NCBI GenBank assembly: GCA_047632595.1
Contig: JBLIDK010000002.1
Location: 1-64,000 of the forward strand
Direction: 5' to 3'
Length of the DNA: 64,000 nucleotides
Origin: JBLIDK01 sp047632595
GTDB lineage: Bacteria; Bacteroidota; Bacteroidia; Sphingobacteriales; Sphingobacteriaceae
This document shows positions 1 to 8,088 of this stretch, piece after piece. The notes under the pieces were generated by a model that had not been told where the DNA came from, did no database searches, and saw only the letters and a list, made by a program, of their open reading frames with translations. The first letter of the stretch is position 1. Each line of letters opens with the position of its first letter. The translations under genes and the position numbers were made by a program.

Positions 1-337
1 TGAGCAAAACAGCTTAGATGCATTAGCAGAGTCTCTACAGTATTTTTATAAGAAAACAGGAAATAGAATAACTTTTGAATACATCATTTTTAATAATTTT
101 AATGATGAAATTCAAGATGCTAAGGAGCTAGTTGATTTTTGTAAAAAAGTTCCTGCCAAAGTAAATATTATTGAATACAACCCTATTGAAATGGCAGACT
201 TTGTAAATGCAGCAGAAGATAAGGTTGATAAGTTTGCAGAATACCTAAGAGAGCATAAAGTAGTGGTAAATGTGAGAAGAAGTAGGGGGAAAGATATTGA
301 TGCAGCTTGTGGGCAACTAGCCATAAAAAGTAAATAA
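1..337 (+). CDS. rlmN: 23S rRNA (adenine-C2)-methyltransferase RlmN, C-terminal part
   Basis: An open frame enters from the left edge and stops at TAA 335-337, giving about 111 residues. The tail has an RRSRGKDIDAACGQLA motif, typical of the end of RlmN, the radical SAM enzyme that methylates A2503 of 23S rRNA and A37 of some tRNAs. The preceding stretch (FEYIIFNNFNDE, then VNIIEYNP) also fits the family. The radical SAM CxxxCxxC cluster lies outside the window. The comF-like gene begins at the very next base, so the two are probably co-transcribed. The motif is clear, but only the C-terminus is visible. Confidence 0.88.
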   Translation, partial: EQNSLDALAESLQYFYKKTGNRITFEYIIFNNFNDEIQDAKELVDFCKKVPAKVNIIEYNPIEMADFVNAAEDKVDKFAEYLREHKVVVNVRRSRGKDIDAACGQLAIKSK

Positions 338-1045
338 ATGACTCTATTGCAAGCTATCAAATCGCCGCTAAATGATTTTTTGGAGCTTTTGTATCCAAAT
401 TTATGCGGAGTTTGTAGTAATGGCTTGGTTAATGGAGAAAAATCACTTTGCACTTCCTGTAGTTTAGAGTTGCCAATTACCAATTTTCATCTTTCTAAAG
501 ATAACCCAGTTGCTCAAAGCTTTTGGGGCAAGGTGCCAATTGAGCGTGCTACTGCATTTTTGTATTTCGCTAAAGGCGAAAGCACTCAAAAAATTCTTCA
601 TCAACTAAAATACAAGGGCTCGAAGGAAATTGGAATTGAGATGGGAAAACGTATGGCTAATCAGTTTAAAAGTTCAGCCTTTTTTGAAGAAGTTGATTTA
701 ATAATTCCCGTTCCTCTACACAAAAAGAAAAAACGTGAAAGAGGGTATAACCAAAGTGAGCAAATTTCAAAGGGGCTTAGTGAAATTTTAGAAATTCCAA
801 TAGAAACAACCTCTTTGGTGAGAAATATTTATACAAAAACTCAAACCAAAAAAAGTAGATTTAGTCGATTTGAGAATGTGAAAGATGTGTTTTCTACCAC
901 CAAATTAGCCGCGTTTGATGGTAAACATATTTTATTAGTTGATGATGTAGTAACAACTGGTTCAACTATTGAAGCCTGTGCTTTAGCGGTAAAAAAGAAT
1001 TTTAATACCAAAATATCAGTAGTTTCGTTGGCATATGCAGAGTAA
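338..1045 (+). CDS. comF: ComF family phosphoribosyltransferase-like protein
   Basis: This 235-residue protein has the ComF layout. An N-terminal zinc-binding Cys set lies at C23, C26, C38 and C41. A central RGYNQS motif is near 135-140. The PRPP-binding loop VDDVVTTGST is at 201-210. ComF proteins in competent bacteria help single-stranded DNA cross into the cytoplasm, and in non-competent species the role is unclear. The ATG follows the rlmN stop directly (TAAATG), and the end overlaps the most upstream possible start of the next gene, so this is an operon-like arrangement. Length is normal for the family. Family assignment is firm; a role in DNA uptake here is inference. Confidence 0.85.
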   Translation: MTLLQAIKSPLNDFLELLYPNLCGVCSNGLVNGEKSLCTSCSLELPITNFHLSKDNPVAQSFWGKVPIERATAFLYFAKGESTQKILHQLKYKGSKEIGIEMGKRMANQFKSSAFFEEVDLIIPVPLHKKKKRERGYNQSEQISKGLSEILEIPIETTSLVRNIYTKTQTKKSRFSRFENVKDVFSTTKLAAFDGKHILLVDDVVTTGSTIEACALAVKKNFNTKISVVSLAYAE

Positions 1046-1055
1046 CTCTCGTTTT

Positions 1056-2441
1056 ATGAAGTATATACTTCCAATTTTACTTTTTGCCCTTATTATTTCC
1101 TCCTGTCGTAAGCCAAACGACATAAGTGGAGACACTGAAGCGCGACTAAGTTTTAGTACTGATACTATTTTATTTGATACCGTATTTACTGAAATTGGTT
1201 CCACCACAAAGCGTTTTAAAATTTATAATTTCAATAAGAAAACAGTTGAAATATCTTCCATTCGTGTTGGTACAGGATCTCAATCTAGTTTTAGAGTAAA
1301 TATTGATGGAATTTCGAATACACAAGTCACCAATTACCGTTTAGCTGCGGGCGACTCAGCTTTTGTTTTTGCAGAAGTAACTATTGACCCAAATAATGAT
1401 GCAGTCCCATTTATCGTTTCAGACTCCATAATCTTTGAAACAAATGGAAATATTCAAGATGTAAACTTGGTTGCTTTTGGTCAAAATGCTCATTTCTATG
1501 CTGACAGTGTTTTGCCTTGTGATATTTTTTGGACAAATGATTTGCCCTATGTAATTTATAACTCTGTTCTGGTTCAAAAGGGTTGTAAGTTAAATATTGG
1601 AAATGGAGTAAAAATATATAATCATAAGGGGTCTAAAATATTTGTGCAAGGAACATTAAGAGTATTTGGAAGCAAAAGCGATTCAGTTATATTTCAAACG
1701 GATAGACGTGAGGAATTTTTAGACGATGAACCTGGGCAATGGGGTGGAATACATTTCTTACGTGGCAGTGTTGATAACAGAATTAATTTTGCAGTTATTA
1801 AAAATGCTATTGTTGGCGTGCGTGTAGATAGTTTAGCTGAAAGCGGAAGTGAGTTTAATGTGGAGATAATTAACACCACCTTAAAATACCACACAGTAGC
1901 TGGTGTTTTGGGCTTTACAGGTGGGATAAGAGTAATGAACTCGTTGTTTTTTGCGTGTAATCAATTTGCTTTTATTGGACTTTTGGGAGGCAAATACCAC
2001 TTTTTTCATAATACAATTGGCAATTATAATAATGTCCTTTCAAGAAATCAACCATCGGTAGCTATTAGCGATAACTTTGATACAGGAGAGGAACTACTGA
2101 TTGCAGACGTTGATGCCACTTTTGTAAATAACATCATCTACGGACCATTAAAAACTGAATTTGTGCTAAACAATGATGGTGGAGCTACTTTAAATTTAGC
2201 TTTTGAAACCAATATTATTCGAACAGAGGATACAGCCTTGTTTTCTGGTTCAAACAATATTTTAAATTTAGATCCCAAGTTTATTGATATTGGGGAGGAG
2301 AACTTTAGAATTGACACCTTAAGTCCGGCGTTTATGGCCGGTACCGATGTGCGTTTGATAAGTGGTTTTTTGAATAGAGATAAGGACAATGTTGACCGTC
2401 CTGAAATACCAACTATTGGTTGTTTTGAACGTGTAGAATAG
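1056..2441 (+). CDS. Predicted lipoprotein, possibly right-handed beta-helix
   Basis: I place the start at the ATG at 1056. It gives a lipoprotein signal (MKYILPILLFALIISSC) with Cys18 as the probable lipidated residue. An ATG at 1035 would put seven polar residues in front of the signal. The remaining roughly 440 residues are rich in Gly, Asn and beta-branched residues. They contain repeated 'GGIHF...VIKNAIVGV' and 'IINTTLKYHTVAGVLGF' type rungs, suggesting a right-handed parallel beta-helix like those in cell-surface Bacteroidetes proteins. No catalytic motif is evident. Location is probably the outer membrane. The fold is inference; the lipobox is seen directly. Confidence 0.7.
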   Translation: MKYILPILLFALIISSCRKPNDISGDTEARLSFSTDTILFDTVFTEIGSTTKRFKIYNFNKKTVEISSIRVGTGSQSSFRVNIDGISNTQVTNYRLAAGDSAFVFAEVTIDPNNDAVPFIVSDSIIFETNGNIQDVNLVAFGQNAHFYADSVLPCDIFWTNDLPYVIYNSVLVQKGCKLNIGNGVKIYNHKGSKIFVQGTLRVFGSKSDSVIFQTDRREEFLDDEPGQWGGIHFLRGSVDNRINFAVIKNAIVGVRVDSLAESGSEFNVEIINTTLKYHTVAGVLGFTGGIRVMNSLFFACNQFAFIGLLGGKYHFFHNTIGNYNNVLSRNQPSVAISDNFDTGEELLIADVDATFVNNIIYGPLKTEFVLNNDGGATLNLAFETNIIRTEDTALFSGSNNILNLDPKFIDIGEENFRIDTLSPAFMAGTDVRLISGFLNRDKDNVDRPEIPTIGCFERVE

Positions 2442-2442
2442 A

Positions 2443-2471
2443 AAAAGTCGGCCCTACTAGAAGCGACTTTT
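2443..2471. terminator. Bidirectional hairpin between convergent genes
   Basis: AAAAGTCG at 2443-2450 pairs perfectly with CGACTTTT at 2464-2471 around a 13-nt loop, one base after the lipoprotein stop and 26 nt from the end of the convergent T9SS gene. A-rich and T-rich arms give a U-tract in either direction. The stem is short (8 bp). Confidence 0.55.
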
Positions 2472-2496
2472 GAACACTCATAATCTCTAAGTTTCT

Positions 2497-3375
2497 CTAC
2501 TTAGCTACTACTATTTTCCCTCTTCCAATAAGTGAATTATCGCTTGAGAATATTTTTAATTGATACATCCCGTTTGGATATTGATCTACCATTAATTGTG
2601 AATTATTATTTACTAATTTTTCAGAATAAACTTTCTGGCCTGTAGCATTGTATAATTCCAGTCTTTCTGCATCCCTCGCATCTGATACATTAATACTTAC
2701 TATTGAAGTAGAAGGGTTCGGAAATAGCTGAATTATTGGATATATTCCATACTCTTTCTCTTTGTTAGATAAAAACGTCTTTGGAGTATCGCATAAGCCA
2801 ATAGAATCTTCGTATACAAAGATTTCAGTTTCAAATATATCACTTCCACAAATGTTTGAAACATAGGAATAAATAGTCCAAAAACCTTCTTGCGAGAAAG
2901 TTAAAAACGGATTCTTTATTTTAAACCCAGTTCCGATTCTACCAAATTCCCATCTCCAACTTGTAGCCGTTTGACTTAAATCATAAAATTGATAAGTTAA
3001 ATCCCCTTCAGCACAATAGCTAAAACAAGCAGTTGGTTTTTCCTTTTCACACTTAATTTTCCAAGTAATAAAAGTACTCTCACACGAATCATTTTTATAA
3101 GCTTTTAAATAAATAGTTGTGTCTGATATTACTTGAATATAAGCACTTGTGGAGTCTGAAATGGTATCTAGAGCTGTAGAATCTGAAAACCAACGATAGT
3201 TAAAATTTGTAGAGTCAGCATCGACTATTAAGTCTACTCCGTCATTTAAACAGGCCTCATTTGGCCCAACAACTTCCATCCTACCAAAGCCACAACTATT
3301 GTTTTGGGCATGTGCAACCAAACTATGAGTCTGAAAAAAACAAAATGAAAAAAGAAGTAAGTATAAAGGATTCAT
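2497..3375 (-). CDS. Secreted protein with PKD-like domain and T9SS type A sorting tail
   Basis: This 292-residue protein starts with a signal peptide (hydrophobic run from residue 3, AHAQ near 21-24). An Ig-like segment containing NYRWFSDS follows, then a PKD-like domain around 110-190 (CFSYCAEGDLTYQFYD, WRWEFG). The C-terminal part from about residue 215 is a T9SS sorting domain (LFPNPSTSIVSINVS, YNATGQKVYSE, NGMYQLKIF). Such proteins cross the outer membrane through the type IX system. They are then released or anchored by cleavage of this tail. No enzymatic domain is visible, so it is probably structural or adhesive. It ends convergently with the upstream lipoprotein gene. Confidence 0.82.
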   Translation of the reverse strand: MNPLYLLLFSFCFFQTHSLVAHAQNNSCGFGRMEVVGPNEACLNDGVDLIVDADSTNFNYRWFSDSTALDTISDSTSAYIQVISDTTIYLKAYKNDSCESTFITWKIKCEKEKPTACFSYCAEGDLTYQFYDLSQTATSWRWEFGRIGTGFKIKNPFLTFSQEGFWTIYSYVSNICGSDIFETEIFVYEDSIGLCDTPKTFLSNKEKEYGIYPIIQLFPNPSTSIVSINVSDARDAERLELYNATGQKVYSEKLVNNNSQLMVDQYPNGMYQLKIFSSDNSLIGRGKIVVAK

Positions 3376-3540
3376 TTACCGAAAATAAAAGAAATTCTTG
3401 ATAAAACAAAAGTAGCAGGAGTCTTAACTTAGTTCTTATTCAGTATTTTAGTGTAAGTAGAACTAATTTGTCAATTCAATATATCGAAGGGGGTTTGAGC
3501 CTCTGGCAAGCGCCATTATAACAAAATGCAATAGAAGAAA

Positions 3541-3579
3541 TAAAAAAACCATCCTTTCACAATAAAGGAAAGGATGGTT
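3541..3579 (-). terminator. Rho-independent terminator of the T9SS cargo gene
   Basis: A perfect 12-bp inverted repeat (3547-3558 with 3568-3579, 9-nt loop) lies 22 nt downstream of the reverse-strand stop at 3602. On the reverse strand it is followed by a run of seven T. This is a textbook intrinsic terminator for the gene ending at 3602. Confidence 0.85.
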
Positions 3580-3601
3580 CAATATAAGGTGTTAGAAAAG
3601 C

Positions 3602-4996
3602 TTAGTTACGAATGAACTTACCTTTTGCTATTGTAATGTTGTTATCACCAATAATAGTGAATGAATGTAAGCCTAAAGCTAAATCTTGAACATTTATTAC
3701 TTTAACCATTTCATTCATGGTAACCGTTTTTACTAACTGACCATTAACATTGTAAACGCGAACTTCTTTTGGAGTTACGTTAGTTGACTTAATGGCAACA
3801 GTTAATTGTTCTGTAGTAGGGTTAGGGTAGTAAGAAACTTCAGAGCGTATTTCTTTTTCAGAAACAGAGTTGAAACCAGATGTTGTGATTGTTTGAGTAC
3901 TTACATGAGTACCAAAATCGTTAACAGCAGTTAAGCTAACGTCAAAACTACCTTCTGTTAAAAAGATATGCGTTGTGTCTTCAACACTAACTATTGTTTC
4001 ATCGTCAAAATCCCAAGAAAATGAATCTACGTTACCAATAGTTTGATTAGTGAATGTAACAGTATCGCCTACTTTAATTTGAGCAGGAGGGCTATAGCTA
4101 AACTGGCTTAAAGCTCCTTGTGTAAAGTGAACTGTAGTTGGAAAATCAGACTTATCTGTTATAACATTTACTATTCCGCCAATTGCATTTCCTAAATGAA
4201 CACCAGCTACATTCGCTAGAGAAGGAACTATGTATTGGTATTGGTATGAAGTATCAGTTCCATTACTTTGGTATTGTGTTAATGCAGAAGAAGGGAATGA
4301 AGAGGTTGTGTCTCCTATAGCATCTATCACATAACTTGTGTCGTTAGCAACAGATAATAATTTTGCTCTTATTACATTCGGATAAGTTCCCCATGGAGTG
4401 GTCATAGAACCAAAAGCATCAAAAACCAAAGTTGAAATGTTTTCGATCATCCCAATGGTATCTGCGTTATCTGCTAGATTTCGATCTAACTGGTCAAAAT
4501 GAACTCTCCCATATGAAGAAATAGTATCACCATATTTTTGACCATTGTATGTAATAGTATCTGGTGGTACATTTCTAAACTCGGGATTAGAGAAAAAAGC
4601 AGCAAATTGAGTAGGTAAAGTAAAACCTAGGTTAACAATAGAGCTATCGTTTAACCTTTCAAAAAAGTTTTCAATGGTAAGAGAAAATCCTTGTTGAGCG
4701 AAAAGCAAATAAGTGGCAAATTCATCTGCATCAGTATAATTTACTCCTCTATTTGAATTATCTGCATCATCAAAACTAATTGTGTAGGCTAATTCAGCCG
4801 GAATAAGACTAGTAAAATCAAAATGCTGAGAATCTGGAGAGGCTGTTCCAACACTTAATAAAGGTGTTTGGTTAGTCGCTACCCAAAAAGTATCACCTAT
4901 TGCAGGCATTGTTGTCTTTGATAAAGAATCTGATGTTTGAGCGAAAACCGCGGTTGTAGCTAAAACTAAAAGACTTAAAAGTATATTTTTCTTCAT
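3602..4996 (-). CDS. Secreted PKD-domain protein with T9SS type A sorting tail
   Basis: A 464-residue secreted protein with signal peptide MKKNILLSLLVLATTAVFAQ. An ATG two codons upstream (5002) is equally open, but 4996 gives the cleaner signal. Residues up to about 300 match no family I recognise. Around 305-375 a PKD domain is visible (VKVGDTVTFTNQT, SFSWDFDDE, GSFDVSLTAVNDFG). The last roughly 80 residues are a T9SS tail (SYYPNPTTEQLTVAIK, VRVYNVNGQLVKT, LGLHSFTI). It is probably exported to the cell surface or medium. A -7 box lies just upstream and a strong terminator follows, so it is likely a single-gene transcript. Confidence 0.8.
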   Translation of the reverse strand: MKKNILLSLLVLATTAVFAQTSDSLSKTTMPAIGDTFWVATNQTPLLSVGTASPDSQHFDFTSLIPAELAYTISFDDADNSNRGVNYTDADEFATYLLFAQQGFSLTIENFFERLNDSSIVNLGFTLPTQFAAFFSNPEFRNVPPDTITYNGQKYGDTISSYGRVHFDQLDRNLADNADTIGMIENISTLVFDAFGSMTTPWGTYPNVIRAKLLSVANDTSYVIDAIGDTTSSFPSSALTQYQSNGTDTSYQYQYIVPSLANVAGVHLGNAIGGIVNVITDKSDFPTTVHFTQGALSQFSYSPPAQIKVGDTVTFTNQTIGNVDSFSWDFDDETIVSVEDTTHIFLTEGSFDVSLTAVNDFGTHVSTQTITTSGFNSVSEKEIRSEVSYYPNPTTEQLTVAIKSTNVTPKEVRVYNVNGQLVKTVTMNEMVKVINVQDLALGLHSFTIIGDNNITIAKGKFIRN

Positions 4997-5018
4997 AATC
5001 ATAAATAGTTATAAGGTG

Positions 5019-5026
5019 CAAAGATA
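5019..5026 (-). promoter_or_regulatory. Bacteroidetes-type -7 box upstream of the PKD/T9SS gene
   Basis: The reverse strand reads TATCTTTG, matching the TAnnTTTG -7 consensus of the Bacteroidetes primary sigma factor, 23 nt from the ATG at 4996. I see no TTG at the expected upstream spacing, so only half of the promoter is recognisable. Confidence 0.4.
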
Positions 5027-5079
5027 AGTGTTTTGATAGTTATCTAATAGAAATTACGCTTTGCAATAGGATTATTACA

Positions 5080-6900
5080 TTAGTCAAAAGCTTGCATTGA
5101 ACAAAGCTTGGCATAAATGCCACCTTTTGCGACTAGTTCGTCATGCTGACCTTCTTCACTAATTCTGCCATCTTCCATCACTAATATTTTATTAGCATGG
5201 CGTATTGTGCTTAATCTATGGGCAATTACTAAAGTTGTTCTGTTTTGCATTAAAGAATCTAACGCATCTTGAACTAGCTTTTCGCTTTCTGTATCCAATG
5301 CAGAAGTTGCCTCATCTAAAATTAAAATGGAAGGGTTTTTCAATATCGCTCTTGCGATGCTTAAACGCTGTCGCTGACCTCCACTTAAATTTCCACCTCT
5401 GTCACCAATTATAGTATCGTATTTAGCATCAGTTTCCATGATGAAGTCATGTGCATTGGCAATTCTTGCAGCCTCTTCAACCATTTCTTTAGTGGCAGTG
5501 GGTTTGCCAAAAGCGATGTTATTATAAATGCTGTCATTAAATAAAACGCTTTCTTGAGTAACAATCCCCATAAGCTTCATTAAATATTCATTTTTTACAT
5601 CTTTAACATTTAAACCATCTACTAAAATTTCTCCTTTACTGATGTCGTAAAACCGTGGCAATAAATCGGCAATGGTAGATTTTCCAGCACCAGATGATCC
5701 AACCAAAGCAATGGTTTCTCCTTTTTTTATTTCAAAAGAAACTCCTTTTATAATTGGTGTATCATTATAGGCAAAATGAATATCCTTAAATTCAATCGAG
5801 TTATTGAACTCTTTAATCTCCAAAGCATTTGGTTTGTCCTTAATTGTTTCATCGGCATTTAATATTTGCTCAATTCGCTCTAACGAGGCAGTTCCTTTCA
5901 TAATATTATAAAAGGCATTGCTAAAGGCTTTCGCAGGACTAACCACTTGGGCAAAAATTCCTAAATAGGTAATAAAGGTAGCAGCATTTAGTGTACTGTC
6001 TTCCGACAAAACAGATCTCCCACCAAAATACATTACAATCGCTAAAACGGTAATAGACAAAGTTTCACTCATTGGTGAACTAAGCGTTCGTTTTCTATTC
6101 ATTTTAATCTGAATGCGATGATGTTTTTTATTCTCATCCTTAAACTTATTGAAGATACTTGTAGAAGCATCAAAAGCTTTAATAATTCGAAGTCCATCTA
6201 GGGTTTCGTCAATCATAGACATTAAGGAGCCTAATAGTTCTTGTCCTTTTTTACTTTGCTTTTTTAAACTTCGACCAATTAAATTGATAAAAAACCCAGA
6301 AACCGGAAGAAGTATTAAAATCATCATAGTTAATTGTGGACTTATGTAGAACATAGCCCCAATAAACACTAGAATTGTTAAAGGCTCCTTGAAAAATACA
6401 GATACTGAAGTAAGGACTGACCATTCTACCTCTTGCAGGTCTCCACTCATTCTTGACATTAAGTCTCCTTTTTTCTCAGCATTAAAATAAGAAATTGGAA
6501 GGTTTAGGATTTTCCCATAAACCTTTTGTCGAATGTCGCGAAGCACTTTATATCTAACAGGAACTAAATAATAAGTAGCCATGTAGGTGAAGAAATTCTT
6601 AAGGAATATTAGAATTACAACTGTAAAACAAATGAATATTAGGGCGTTAACGCTACCTTTTTCAATTATTATTTGACTTAAGTAATACGAAAAGTGTTCA
6701 ATTATTGACTCCACCTTAAAAGTTAAAGGACTCACTTCGGTGACTAATTCTTGTTTTCCAAATAGTAAACTCAAAAACGGAATCAACATAGTAAGTGATA
6801 CCAATGAGAAGATAATGGAAAAAATTGTTGCGCCTAAGTATGCCACGGCATACTTCCAATAGGGAAAAATATATTTTAATAATCGATAAAAACTTTTCAT
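5080..6900 (-). CDS. MsbA-like ABC exporter, fused permease and ATPase
   Basis: A half-transporter of 606 residues. The N-terminal two thirds hold about six membrane helices. The C-terminal nucleotide-binding domain has Walker A GSSGAGKST (about 401-409), signature LSGGQ (505-509), Walker B ILILDE (525-530) and a downstream switch His (VIAHR). This is the MsbA-like group that flips lipid A core or other lipids across the inner membrane as a homodimer. I chose the ATG at 6900; the frame is open nine codons further, but MKSFYRLLKYIFPYWK is the usual family start. It is divergent from rbfA. The exact substrate cannot be read from sequence. Confidence 0.85.
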   Translation of the reverse strand: MKSFYRLLKYIFPYWKYAVAYLGATIFSIIFSLVSLTMLIPFLSLLFGKQELVTEVSPLTFKVESIIEHFSYYLSQIIIEKGSVNALIFICFTVVILIFLKNFFTYMATYYLVPVRYKVLRDIRQKVYGKILNLPISYFNAEKKGDLMSRMSGDLQEVEWSVLTSVSVFFKEPLTILVFIGAMFYISPQLTMMILILLPVSGFFINLIGRSLKKQSKKGQELLGSLMSMIDETLDGLRIIKAFDASTSIFNKFKDENKKHHRIQIKMNRKRTLSSPMSETLSITVLAIVMYFGGRSVLSEDSTLNAATFITYLGIFAQVVSPAKAFSNAFYNIMKGTASLERIEQILNADETIKDKPNALEIKEFNNSIEFKDIHFAYNDTPIIKGVSFEIKKGETIALVGSSGAGKSTIADLLPRFYDISKGEILVDGLNVKDVKNEYLMKLMGIVTQESVLFNDSIYNNIAFGKPTATKEMVEEAARIANAHDFIMETDAKYDTIIGDRGGNLSGGQRQRLSIARAILKNPSILILDEATSALDTESEKLVQDALDSLMQNRTTLVIAHRLSTIRHANKILVMEDGRISEEGQHDELVAKGGIYAKLCSMQAFD

Positions 6901-6976
6901 TAATGCAAATATCTGTAATTTCAGCACATAGTTTAGAATTCAATGAACATCTAAGCGAATATAATGTTTAAATAAT

Positions 6977-7345
6977 ATGGAATCACAACGTCAACAGAAG
7001 TTTGCAAAGCAATTAACTAAGGATTTAGCTGAAATTTTTCAGAAAGTGGGCTTATCGGTATACAATGGAGCGATGATTACCATCACTCAAGTGAAAACGA
7101 GTCCAGACTTAAGAACCTTAAAAATTTACCTAAGTATTTTCGGCGCGGCTAACAAAGAAGAGGTGTTAAAAGACATAAGAGACAATCACACCAAAGAGGT
7201 GAGATATCACTTAGGAAACAAAATTAGAAATGCTGTAAAATCTATCCCAGAATTATACTTCTATATCGATGATTCTCTTGACTATTCTGAGAATATAGAT
7301 AAGATATTTGATGAGCTAAATAAGGATAAGAAAAAAGAAGATTAA
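6977..7345 (+). CDS. rbfA: 30S ribosome-binding factor A
   Basis: A 122-residue RbfA, the single KH-like-domain protein that helps 16S rRNA 5'-end processing and late 30S maturation, notably in the cold. Family features seen are the start SQRQQKFAKQLTKDLAEIF, the central strand MITITQVKTSPDLRTLKIYLSIF and a PELYFYIDDSLDYSENID motif before the end. Length is normal. It is divergent from the ABC exporter, and its last 4 bp overlap the end of the convergent rhodanese gene. Confidence 0.92.
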   Translation: MESQRQQKFAKQLTKDLAEIFQKVGLSVYNGAMITITQVKTSPDLRTLKIYLSIFGAANKEEVLKDIRDNHTKEVRYHLGNKIRNAVKSIPELYFYIDDSLDYSENIDKIFDELNKDKKKED

Positions 7346-7659
7346 TACTTTGTAAGTGAATCGTCTACCTCGTCAATCCACTTAAAAATACCACCATCTA
7401 AATTGTATAAATTTTCGTATTTAAATTGAGTTTCGAGAAGGTTGATAATAGCTTTGCTTCGTGTGCCTGCTTTACAATGAACTACCACCATTCCGTCTTT
7501 GCGAATTTCTTCAGTTTTATTGATTACTTCTCCCATTGGGATTAGTTTTCCGCCAATATTACAAGCTTCAAATTCAAATTCTTCACGAACATCTATGATC
7601 TGAATGTCTTGGCCTTTGTCTAATAGTTCCTTTAAATCTTTAGGTGAAATTGAGTTCAT
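7342..7659 (-). CDS. Single-domain rhodanese-like sulfurtransferase
   Basis: A 105-residue single rhodanese domain. The active-site loop is HCKAGTRS with catalytic Cys62, and the CH2-type motif IIDVREEFEFE is near 21-31. Such proteins carry persulfide sulfur, or in some contexts only bind anions. It lies upstream of, and on the opposite strand to, the thiamin operon, where sulfur has to be loaded onto ThiS. A role as sulfur donor for thiazole synthesis is possible but is inference from position only, since stand-alone rhodaneses are common. Its 3' end overlaps rbfA by 4 bp. Confidence 0.85.
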   Translation of the reverse strand: MNSISPKDLKELLDKGQDIQIIDVREEFEFEACNIGGKLIPMGEVINKTEEIRKDGMVVVHCKAGTRSKAIINLLETQFKYENLYNLDGGIFKWIDEVDDSLTKY

Positions 7660-7715
7660 TTGGTTTCTTTTTTACAAAGGTAATAGGATTTATCATCATT
7701 AGTGAATAACTTTTT

Positions 7716-7745
7716 TTGCCTTAGGATTTCTCAATACTTACCTTG
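7716..7745 (+). promoter_or_regulatory. Putative promoter of the thi operon
   Basis: TTG at 7716-7718, a 20-nt spacer, then TACCTTG at 7739-7745. This is one T short of the TAnnTTTG -7 consensus. The expected transcription start, around 7752, falls exactly where the riboswitch begins, which supports the assignment despite the imperfect box. Confidence 0.45.
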
Positions 7746-7755
7746 TAATACAATT

Positions 7756-7848
7756 GAAAAGGGGTGCTATTGATTTAGCTGAGATTATACCCTTAGCAGG
7801 ATTATACTTGCTTTTACCTGATACAGATAATGCTGTCGTAGGGATTTC
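7756..7848 (+). promoter_or_regulatory. TPP riboswitch (THI element)
   Basis: The conserved TPP aptamer pieces appear in order: GGGGTGC (7761), CTGAGA (7779-7784), ACCC (7789-7792), ACCTGAT (7816-7822), CAGATAATGCTG (7824-7835) and CGTAGGGA (7837-7844). GAAA 7756-7759 and TTTC 7845-7848 can close P1. A variable arm, AGCAGG...CTTGCT, sits between ACCC and ACCTGAT. The aptamer lies 34 nt before thiS and presumably lowers expression of the whole thi operon when thiamin pyrophosphate is high. A downstream segment (7859-7874) can pair with the 5' side and compete with the aptamer. Confidence 0.95.
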
Positions 7849-7882
7849 GCAAAGTGCTATAGCGCCTTTTCAATAAACAATT

Positions 7883-8086
7883 ATGACAATAACCGTTAAC
7901 GAAAAGGAATTTAATGTTTCTGACACCACAAGTGTCAGTGATTTATTTGACATACTTGACCTGGGCTCTTCAAAAGGCAAGGCTGTAGCAGTAAATAACC
8001 ATGTGGTACCTAAAAGTAAGTGGGACAGTCATAAGTTAGTATTAAACGATACGATATTATTAATCAAAGCAACCCAAGGAGGATAA
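7883..8086 (+). CDS. thiS: Sulfur carrier protein ThiS
   Basis: A 67-residue ubiquitin-like beta-grasp protein ending in Gly66-Gly67. The C-terminal glycine is adenylated and converted to a thiocarboxylate that delivers sulfur to ThiG for making the thiazole of thiamin. The start MTITVNEKEFNV and the VNNHVVPKSKW motif are typical. It is the first gene behind the riboswitch. The adenylating enzyme ThiF is not encoded in this operon. Confidence 0.93.
   Translation: MTITVNEKEFNVSDTTSVSDLFDILDLGSSKGKAVAVNNHVVPKSKWDSHKLVLNDTILLIKATQGG
8076..8082 (+). promoter_or_regulatory. Shine-Dalgarno sequence for thiC inside the end of thiS
   Basis: AAGGAGG lies 6 nt before the thiC ATG at 8089 and is supplied by the codons for the invariant ThiS Gly-Gly tail. 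Canonical Shine-Dalgarno sites are unusual in Bacteroidetes, so this one is notable. Confidence 0.55.
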
Positions 8087-8088
8087 GC

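Noticed and set aside
3376..3540. Possible RNA gene in the intergenic region before the terminator
   Set aside because: I found no tRNA-like cloverleaf, conserved motif or promoter box; only the terminator of the neighbouring gene is supported.
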